From positions 44,653-56,814 of the forward strand of contig MU631894.1 of assembly GCA_026770615.1 (NCBI GenBank): a stretch of 12,162 bases of DNA, read 5' to 3'. Below, piece by piece: positions 6,963-12,162 of this stretch. The notes beneath the pieces are model-generated. The model worked only from the letters and a program-made list of their open reading frames with translations, was not told the origin of the DNA and made no database searches. Each line of letters starts with the position of its first letter. Position 1 is the stretch's first letter. Position numbers and translations under genes: made by a program. This DNA comes from Pavlovales sp. CCMP2436 (taxonomy: Eukaryota > Haptophyta > Pavlovophyceae > Pavlovales).

Positions 6963-7350
6963 CCAACCACGCTGACACACCACTCGGGCGGCAAGAAACC
7001 CAACACCAAATATGATCCAGCAAACTCAAAGTTGCCAAAACACAATCATGAGCCAGCAAGCCCGCAATTTCCCACATCCCAAAGCCCTGCGCCCGAGGCC
7101 CACCCCCGTCAAGGGGTGGTGTAGACTGAGCCAGCAGACAAGCCGCGTATATTTGCGATATCTGTCCCTCGGGGCAAGAATCGCAATATATGTGATACAG
7201 GCTAGTGAAACTAATGTTTTGTGAGTCGCGCAGGTGTGCCACGCTCGCAGACGGTGCTGCATTTCCAAACGACGCGAGGGAGAGCAGTGAAGGTCAGTCA
7301 GCGCGCCAGTCGAGAGTCGTCAGTCGTCGATCGTCGTGTGTCTGAACTGA
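6963..7350. other. No gene seen
   Basis: Moderate-GC DNA in which both strands are open for about 70-95 codons (7012-7224 plus, 6955-7268 minus) without domain, start context or bias. A TCGTC-rich short repeat lies at 7317-7342. Confidence 0.5.
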
Positions 7351-7411
7351 TCAGCGGTGGGGACGGTATCCGTGAGCTCGGGGTGGACCCCTGGATCTGA
7401 GTGTTTTTCAA
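7351..7411 (+). repeat. 61-bp diverged dispersed repeat, copy 1
   Basis: The first 20 bases (TCAGCGGTGGGGACGGTATC) are identical to 11927-11946. The last 13 (GAGTGTTTTTCAA) differ by one base from 11975-11987. The spacing is the same, while the middle has diverged. Confidence 0.7.
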
Positions 7412-7475
7412 GAATTTAATCCATTGAGATCCTCTCGGGGACGGACGTTATATTAGAAACTTACACACAGGGGAT

Positions 7476-7524
7476 CGCGGGCAATAAGAAGCCGTAGTGT
7501 TAAGAAGCTGAGCCTCGTTTTTTT
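7476..7524 (+). repeat. ~50-bp dispersed repeat, copy 1 (GGGCAATAAGAAG...GAGCCTCG)
   Basis: This is about 90% identical to the minus strand of 10774-10725, and its first 16 bases also match 10634-10649. It lies 118 bp left of the 69-bp repeat that also has a partner near 10.5 kb, so both ends of one repeat family are represented. Confidence 0.85.
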
Positions 7525-7641
7525 ATTTCAACCCGAAGAAGCCGAGCCGCGAGTCTCCTGCTGCACACTGCTGAGCCAATTATTATTATTATTTAGATCC
7601 ATCGGCACGCGTGGTGGCGCCCACGCCAGCGCAGCCGACTA

Positions 7642-7710
7642 AGGCACGCAGCAGGCAATGGGCGACGCAACGCTCAGACCAGCACAACATTCAGAACAGT
7701 CAGACGCCAG
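7642..7710 (+). repeat. 69-bp dispersed repeat, copy 1
   Basis: It matches 10463-10531 in the same orientation with 5 mismatches and no gaps, starting AGGCACGCAGCAGGCAA and ending CAGTCAGACGCCAG. No coding sense is apparent. It is a likely fragment of a transposable element. Confidence 0.92.
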
Positions 7711-7890
7711 CTTGAATTCCTATCAGTAATATATACATAAATATACATACATACTTTATAAATATAACTAAATAAATATAAATATTCTATATTGTATATA
7801 TATCTATTTATTATATATATATATATATATACTGCGAACTAATTACTACTGAGATTCGAATATAACTAAAGTAAATTAATATACAGGGGG
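7711..7890. repeat. AT-rich stretch with (TA)n microsatellite
   Basis: Strongly AT-rich DNA includes runs of TATATA (7796-7831) and ATA/AAT repeats. No gene is present. It could be a nucleosome-poor or easily melted segment. Confidence 0.85.
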
Positions 7891-7932
7891 TCACCGGGCT
7901 TGCGGTCTGACCGTCTGAGAAGTCAACTTGGT

Positions 7933-7956
7933 CTTAGCGCTCCGACGCGCGCTAAG
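7933..7956. repeat. Small hairpin, 8-bp perfect stem
   Basis: CTTAGCGC and GCGCTAAG flank an 8-nt loop. No T-run follows, so it is not a typical terminator. The function is unknown. Confidence 0.6.
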
Positions 7957-8259
7957 CCGAAGTGGAGAAAGTGGTAGAAGTGTTAGGGGATGAGGAAGCC
8001 GAGAACAGAGCGCAGACACGCTGCGCGACGCGAGGCTGCTGGCCGTGCACGAGCGAGAGATACATGTTGATTGTTATACATGCGTATAGCGCAGCCGGCT
8101 GGCGAACATGGAATGTGACTGGCGCGGAGGCTGCAGGGCGGGTTGGACGTTGAAGTGCTCATAAATCAAAGATGCAGTGTGCTGGAAGCTTGGCCGGCGA
8201 CGAATCGGCCGGCGACGAGTGAGGAGGGGGGGCGAGATGCTCACAACATGGGGCTCGAC
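7957..8259. other. Spacer and 3' flank of the MYB gene
   Basis: There is no gene here. GGCCGGCGACGA occurs twice (8192-8203 and 8207-8218, period 15) just downstream of the MYB stop on the minus strand. No AATAAA signal was found on the minus strand within about 160 nt of the stop, so the polyadenylation site is unclear. Confidence 0.5.
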
Positions 8260-9748
8260 TTAGCGCGGGCTGGGCAGTAGGCTAGGCGCGTTCATGCCCG
8301 GGGATGTTGTGATCGGGAACGACATGAAGTTCGAGAAATTCTGCGCCTCGCGCTGCTGGTTAGGCAGCAGGCTGGATGATGCGGTTGCGAACGCCATGAA
8401 GTTCGCGAAGTTTTGCGCCTCGTTCGGGCTGGCCAGCAGGCCGGGCGCCGCGGCCGGATGCGTACCCAGCGAGGACTGGGGCGAGGTGCAGGCCGCCGTG
8501 CCCTGGGGAGTGCCGTACGCCGCCGAGTTGGGCGGAGTCCCCGGGGGGGCGGTGACCTTGGGCGGAGACCCCGCGTCGATGCAGATGATCCGGGCGGACA
8601 TGGGCTCTAGTGGCGGCGCGGCGGGCGTCGGGATAGGCATGCCATAGACGATGCCCTGGTTGTTCATGCCGTAGGGGGGAGAGGGGAGAACGAGGTGGCC
8701 GTGGAGCGAAGACCAGCCCTCGTCGCCGTAGAAAGGCGCTCGCACTCCGTAGGAGGCCTGGGGCGGGAGAGCCTGGTGCGGCGCTTCGTAGGAGGCGGCC
8801 TGGGGCTGGCCCATTGCGAAGATAACGCCGTGCGGCGCGCTGGCGAACGCGTGCATGCCGAGCAACGCGCCGCCGCCCTGCGAGGGTGCGTTGTGTGGGA
8901 GGAGGCCGCTTCGGAGGTGGTTGTTGAATCTGTTCTTGACCATTTGGTCTGAGCGGCCAGGGACGTGCTTGGCGATCTCGGCCCACGCCTGTCACACGGG
9001 AACAGCACAGCAACAGCAGAACGGTGGCGAGGTGGGCATCAGTGAGAAGGTTCGAACACAACAGCAGCAGAATAAGAGCGGGGCATGTACTCTAGGTGAT
9101 AGGCGAGGGCGTGCAGTAATAGGTGTATGGATGGGCTTACCGAGCCGAGTTGCCCAAAGAGCTGTACGATGCGCGCGTCCTCGCTCGGGCTCCAGGCGCC
9201 TTTGTCCACATCAGGCCTGAGCTGGTTCATCTGAAGCAAGGAGCAGGAATCACGGCGAGAGTGGTGGCGCGGGCTGTGAGCTGAATTACAACAACAGAAG
9301 CAGGGCGCATCGGCAGAACGAGGGCAGCAGTGAGAGTGGTGGGTGTTGCGAGGTGCGTAGGAGGGCGGTGCGCGCGTACCCAGCGCTCGCGGCATTGCTT
9401 CTCGTTGCGATTGGGCACGTTGGACGCGATAGCTGCCCAGTTATGCGGGCCGCGGACTGTGAGAAAGGGAGGGAGGGAGAGGGAGCGGCGAGTCAGCGCG
9501 CGTTTGTTAGGGCCGCGGACTGCGAGGGAGGGGGAGGTGAGTTGGCGCGGGAGCGCAGCGCGCGCGGTTGTGCTGTTACCGGCGACTGCGTCACGCAGCA
9601 GATGGTCTTCTTCCGTCGTCCAGCGCTGCTTGATCGCGCGGCCGAGCACCGGCATCACAGGCATGCCGCTGTCGATGGCCGTCGGGGAGAAGCCGTAGCC
9701 GAGACCGGGCGGGGCGAACGAGCCGAGGCCGAGGGCGAGCGAGTTCAT
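8260..9748 (-). CDS. R2R3-type MYB transcription factor, four exons
   Basis: The product is a sequence-specific DNA-binding regulator with two MYB repeats. Exons on the minus strand: 9748-9580, 9456-9380, 9230-9141 and 8988-8260, with GT-AG introns of 123, 149 and 152 nt. They give 354 residues. ATG 9748 is the first Met after an in-frame TAG (9859-9857). Repeat 1 has W43, W63 and W82 (RWTTEEDHLL, GPHNWAAIASNVPNR, EKQCRERW). Repeat 2 has W95, W114 and F133 (GAWSPSEDARIVQLF, WAEIAKHVPGRSDQ, MVKNRFNNHLR). The spacings of 20, 19, 19 and 19 equal those of c-Myb R2 and R3 and cross all three junctions, which validates the model. Phe replacing the last Trp is unusual for that position. Residues 140-354 are Pro/Ala/Gly-rich and probably disordered, with the motif EAQNF(A/S)NFM(A/S)F twice (302-312 and 326-336). 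Target genes cannot be inferred. EKQCRERW resembles the c-Myb and 3R-MYB class. An alternative acceptor could add 21 residues in repeat 1. Confidence 0.93.
9447..9526 (-). other. Duplicated 3' splice site in MYB intron 1
   Basis: The acceptor region used in the model (CACAG then TCCGCGGCCC, exon base 9456) is duplicated 63 nt upstream on the minus strand (CGCAG then TCCGCGGCCC, exon base 9519). Both have C/T-rich tracts in front. Since 63 is a multiple of three and the interval is stop-free, the upstream site would give an in-frame protein with 21 extra residues inside MYB repeat 1. Confidence 0.7.
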
Positions 9749-9827
9749 GTCCGGCCGAAGCGGTTGCGTGATTGGTCGTTCGGGGAGGGCGCGGATGAGC
9801 GAGCACGCCGACTTCGTTCTGGCTATG

Positions 9828-9854
9828 TTTGGCGCGGTTGTCTGGGTTCGCGCC
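9828..9854. promoter_or_regulatory. Two E2F-like motifs upstream of MYB
   Basis: TTTGGCGCGG (9828-9837) fits the E2F/DP consensus TTTSSCGC, and TTCGCGCC (9847-9854) is a common E2F-type variant. They lie about 80-105 nt upstream of the MYB start. A TATATTTTT (minus, 9868-9860) sits just beyond and might act as a TATA-like element. GC-rich DNA produces such matches by chance, so the function is inferred. Confidence 0.28.
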
Positions 9855-9868
9855 GGCTAAAAATATAC

Positions 9869-10462
9869 ACAAACACATACGCGAAAATGGTCCGCTAGTT
9901 TGCAAGTTCGTCATGCACTGCGTAGAAAACACAAACTACATAGCGTAAAGATTTCGAAAACTGCATTCCGTACCGGTCTCGTTCAATGATCAGGCCACGT
10001 ACCGGGGCGGAGCTATATTAGTTTAGGGTCGGTCGCTTAACCTGTCAAGCATACGGGATGTGTGACGATTTATTATGTAATTGACTTTACCTTTTCAGCG
10101 AGACGGATAGTAATCGCGGCAAACGCCTCGTCAAATGGTCATGGAGTGCAGCATAGGAAGAAAGGTGACGATAGAGAAAGTGAGAGGACGAATTCGGTAA
10201 CTATGTACTGATAGTATTAGTCCTGGTCAAGTTGTGAGTATTAGGTTCAGAGATATTCCAGGCATCTCACTGACGGCTCAAATTCTGCGCATCATGCGTG
10301 CTGCTAGCCTGCTACTCGGTGAGCCTCGTTTACCAACTACTCACCATCGTTATTGTGCGTAAACCCCTACATCCGTTGATCATTTTTATGACAACGTCTC
10401 CATCTAGTTTCGAAACAAGGTTGAGGTACATGTAATTCAATAAGTACTTCTATACAGTATAC
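9869..10462. other. Gene-free intergenic spacer
   Basis: Moderate-GC unique-looking sequence without long open frames, RNA genes or strong repeats. It lies upstream of the minus-strand MYB gene, so distal regulatory sequence is possible but nothing specific can be seen. Confidence 0.5.
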
Positions 10463-10531
10463 AGGCACGCAGCAGGCAATTGGCGACGCAGCGCTCAGAC
10501 CAGCACGACTTTCAGGACAGTCAGACGCCAG
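10463..10531 (+). repeat. 69-bp dispersed repeat, copy 2
   Basis: This is the partner of 7642-7710, 64 of 69 bases identical and ungapped. Confidence 0.92.
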
Positions 10532-10633
10532 AGGTTGAGTCCTTCACGCCGCGCGCGTCCAGGTCCGCGATCTTCACGCGCGACTGCACGAGCACGCGCG
10601 CGCGCGTATTCTGCTTCCGGAGGTACAGGGGAA

Positions 10634-10774
10634 CGCGGGCAATAAGAAGGGTGAATTTTGAGCTTGAGGCTGAGCTTCTTAGCTAATTACATACTAAAAA
10701 TGCTTATATACACACAATCAATGCAAAAAAAACGAGGCTCAGCTCCTCAACGCTACGACTTCTTGTTGCCCGCG
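10634..10774. repeat. Imperfect inverted repeat built from the ~50-bp dispersed repeat
   Basis: The left arm 10634-10680 (CGCGGGCAATAAGAAG ... TTGAGGCTGAGCTTCTT) and right arm 10725-10774 (reverse complement CGCGGGCAACAAGAAG ... CTGAGCCTCGTT) are diverged inverted copies around an AT-rich loop of about 44 nt. The right arm is the closer relative of 7476-7524, about 90% identical on the opposite strand. Together with the 69-bp repeat this looks like a foldback or TIR-type element fragment. Confidence 0.75.
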
Positions 10775-10779
10775 ACACC

Positions 10780-11008
10780 CTGCACCAGCGTGCGCGCGCA
10801 ATTACGTCTCCTCGCCTTGCCCGGTGAAGGACGGATAAGAACGGATGAGAACGGATACAACAGATACAAAAACATTTCCTGAAGGCATTTAAATGCTCAC
10901 TTTCCTAAAGGCATTTTTCGCGATTTCATTCGCGAGATTTCTCGCCCACGCCAGCAGAGCTGGCTGCCCTTCGTTGGAGCAAGTGGCGCGCGTTGGAGTG
11001 CACAGGCC
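10780..11008. other. Upstream flank of the membrane-protein gene
   Basis: The short repeat ACGGAT(A/G)AGA occurs near 10830-10852, and ...AAGGCATTT occurs twice (10882-10890 and 10907-10915). The frame of the ATG at 11009 stays open back to a TGA at 10880-10882, reading FPKGIFRDFIREISRPR in part. An earlier start or an upstream exon junction is therefore possible. Confidence 0.5.
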
Positions 11009-11397
11009 ATGGTCACGCTCAGCCTTGGCCGCGGGCTCGAGGCGCGGGGGGTTCTGAGCGCGGTCGCGTTCGGCAACAAGGCGGCGCTGGTCACGTCTCC
11101 CGGATTTGGCAGGGCGTTCGCACTCAACCTGGCCGTCCTGGCCGTCCTCGCCGGCGTCGCCTCGCGGGTGCGTGTGTGTGTTGTGTGTGTGTGTGTGATG
11201 TGTGTGTGCGTGCGTGTGTGTATGCGTGCGTGTGTGTGAGTTTGTGTATGGTGTGGTGGTGGTGGTAGGTGCCACCGGTGCACTCTGCGGCCGTCCGCTG
11301 CGTCGCCGCCCTGCAGCTGGGCGCCCTCTCGGCGGCGCACAAGTATGCCTGGTGGAGCGCCATCTCGCTGCTCTCGTCCAGCTGTTGCGCGCTACAG
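11009..11397 (+). CDS. 5' part of a putative integral membrane protein, two exons seen
   Basis: ATG 11009 (CCATGG, good start context) opens exon 1 (11009-11167, 53 codons), ending at a GTGCGT donor. Exon 2 (11269-11397, 43 codons) follows an AG at 11267-11268 and ends CAG before GTGATT. Both junctions are phase 0. The product reads VLSAVAFGNKAALVTSPGFG, then a hydrophobic helix at about residues 36-52 (AFALNLAVLAVLAGVAS). Exon 2 holds a second amphipathic/hydrophobic stretch, HKYAWWSAISLLSSSCCALQ (residues 77-96), with adjacent Cys92-Cys93. Paired cysteines in a membrane helix recall metal-handling membrane proteins, but I cannot assign a family. Later exons are not found in the remaining 760 bp, so the gene is incomplete here, truncated, or disrupted by the repeats. 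Confidence 0.55.
11168..11268 (+). repeat. GT-microsatellite intron of the membrane-protein gene
   Basis: The 101-nt inferred intron is GT/GTGC repeat from its first base (GTGCGTGTGTG) to about 11240, then GGT repeats ending TGGTAG. It has no polypyrimidine tract and no obvious branch site on the sense strand. The minus-strand frames over it encode only His-Thr repeats and are discarded. Confidence 0.75.
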
Positions 11398-11563
11398 GTG
11401 ATTGGGGAGTGGGTATCAAGGGGGGGGGGGGGGATCTGCGACCCAGAGAGCCGCACTCTTTGATATAGCGTACAGAAAGGAAAGGATTTCTGGTAAGGAC
11501 GCCTGTCCCCGGAAGACGGACTCCCGGACGTGAATCCAGCTGTTGCGCGCTGCAGGTGAGTGG
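11377..11563 (+). repeat. Duplicated exon-2 end and donor
   Basis: 29 bp covering the last seven codons of exon 2 plus the donor (11377-11405) recur at 11535-11563 with two differences (CTACAG to CTGCAG, GTGATT to GTGAGT), 158 bp apart. Both are followed by G-rich DNA. The second copy carries the better donor but is separated from exon 2 by in-frame stops. Confidence 0.8.
11420..11433. repeat. Poly-G tract (14)
   Basis: A homopolymer just downstream of the exon-2 donor. A similar run of 12 G lies at 11636-11647, also after GT repeats. Confidence 0.95.
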
Positions 11564-11753
11564 AGGTGAGGGGGGGAGGGGGGTTGATTAGATAAGACGC
11601 GACGTTTCGTGCCGACAGAAAGAGGGTGTGTGTGTGGGGGGGGGGGGTCCGGCTTAGAGTGCCTGCGAGTGTGTGTGTAAATATCTATAAAAACGTCCGG
11701 CCCCGTAAAGGTCTCCCAGTCTCCCAGTGGTGCAGCAACAACACACTGTTAGA

Positions 11754-11818
11754 CCGCTAGCGTAGCGTCTGATCCACGCTAGCGGACTGAAATCCCCGCT
11801 GAAATCCTCACGCTAGCG
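11754..11818. repeat. CGCTAGCG inverted repeat, three copies
   Basis: CCGCTAGCGT (11754-11763) is exactly reverse-complementary to 11776-11785, giving a 10-bp stem with a 12-nt loop. A third CGCTAGCG is at 11811-11818. CTGAAATCC occurs twice between them. It may be a protein-binding site or an element end; the function is unknown. Confidence 0.7.
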
Positions 11819-11926
11819 AAAGCTTATTCCGCTCCCAGGGCCTCTGCCTGCCCTCGGCCGGTGGCCGTTGCTCGGTGCCCGCACTGCCCGTCCCTCTCCA
11901 CGGAGGGATCTCCGCGGAGGGATATT

Positions 11927-11987
11927 TCAGCGGTGGGGACGGTATCTGTGTGATCTGCTAAGGTTCCTTGATTCGAGTGTTTCTCAA
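11927..11987 (+). repeat. 61-bp diverged dispersed repeat, copy 2
   Basis: This is the partner of 7351-7411: exact over the first 20 bases, one change in the last 13, and the same total length. A short direct repeat, TCTCC(A/G)CGGAGGGAT, lies just to its left (about 11895-11922). Confidence 0.7.
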
Positions 11988-12042
11988 CGCTTGGGTCCGG
12001 TGGAGACCTGCCAAATGACGGACATACTTCTAGTTATTTATA

Positions 12043-12066
12043 CCCCCCCCCCCCGCCCTCTGTGCG

Positions 12067-12108
<42 letters not shown>

Positions 12109-12122
12109 ATCGCCGGTGCTCA

Positions 12123-12162
<40 letters not shown>
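12043..12162. repeat. Poly-C tracts at window end
   Basis: C-runs of 12 (12043-12054), 40 (12069-12108) and at least 39 (12124 to the window end) are separated by short GC-rich spacers. No gene is present. Runs this long are unusual in finished genomes and may mark an assembly or sequencing problem near a gap, or a true poly-C repeat. Confidence 0.95.

Noticed and set aside
8360..9061. 233-codon minus frame overlapping MYB exon 4
   Set aside because: It lies out of frame with the MYB repeat and crosses intron 3. The product is Arg/Pro/Gly-rich, typical of a shadow frame in GC-rich coding DNA.
9045..9062. GGTTCGAACAC resembling a tRNA B box (also GATTCGAA near 7853 and ATTCGAACG near 5381)
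   Set aside because: No A box or cloverleaf can be formed around any of them. The first lies inside MYB intron 3.
9353..9898. 181-codon plus frame across MYB exons 1-2
   Set aside because: Antisense to validated MYB exons, with no domain and an Arg/Glu/Gly-rich composition expected of a shadow.
10031..10037. Single TTTAGGG resembling a plant/algal telomere unit
   Set aside because: A single unit with no tandem repetition.
10889..11419. 176-codon minus frame with His-Thr repeats
   Set aside because: The His-Thr run is the reverse of the GT microsatellite. The flanks are antisense to the membrane-protein exons.
1..12162. CRISPR array or bacterial defence system
   Set aside because: The repeats lack regular spacers, and introns plus MYB architecture show eukaryotic nuclear DNA.

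Overview
The window is nuclear DNA of a eukaryote. It has GT-AG introns of about 70-150 nt, a MYB transcription factor gene split over four exons, long microsatellites and homopolymers, and several families of dispersed and inverted repeats. The coding pieces are GC-rich with a strong preference for G or C at the third codon position. They sit in mixed, partly AT-rich, repeat-filled DNA. One gene starts with a secretory signal peptide followed by an arginine-rich, twin-arginine-like hydrophobic stretch. With the other features this weakly suggests a single-celled alga, possibly with a secondary plastid, but the sequence does not fix the lineage.

Layout. 1-2200 holds no convincing gene. It has a GT microsatellite, short inverted repeats, a (GGGGCTGCT)n minisatellite and two perfect hairpins. 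2449-2922 (minus) is a probable small signal-peptide-bearing gene with at least one intron. 3063-3812 is the most structured part: a 605-bp element (3115-3719) with ~97-bp terminal inverted repeats and 8-bp target duplications, carrying an exon-like coding fragment. It lies next to a truncated second terminus, which creates a perfect 44-bp palindrome, and is inserted into a 94-bp repeat family that has a second, uninterrupted copy at 6208-6301. 3900-5200 has degenerate reading frames, one ending in a CCHC-like motif typical of non-LTR retrotransposon tails. 5703-5869 (minus) is a frameshifted fragment of an apparently GC-rich host gene. 6549-6962 is an open frame with internal peptide repeats. 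7000-8150 has no gene but several repeats.

8260-9748 (minus) is the best-supported gene: an R2R3-type MYB protein of 354 residues. Its four-exon model is confirmed by exact tryptophan spacing across all three splice junctions. A duplicated 3' splice site in intron 1 could give an in-frame isoform with 21 extra residues. Two E2F-like motifs lie upstream of its start. About 1.3 kb away and divergently oriented, 11009 onward is the start of a probable membrane-protein gene. Its first intron is almost entirely a GT microsatellite and the end of its second exon is partly duplicated. The window ends in 39-40-nt poly-C tracts that may mark poor assembly.

No operon-like or pathway relationship between these genes is visible. 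The previously undescribed items most worth checking are the gene-fragment-carrying inverted-repeat element at 3115-3719 and the duplicated splice boundaries in the two genes on the right.
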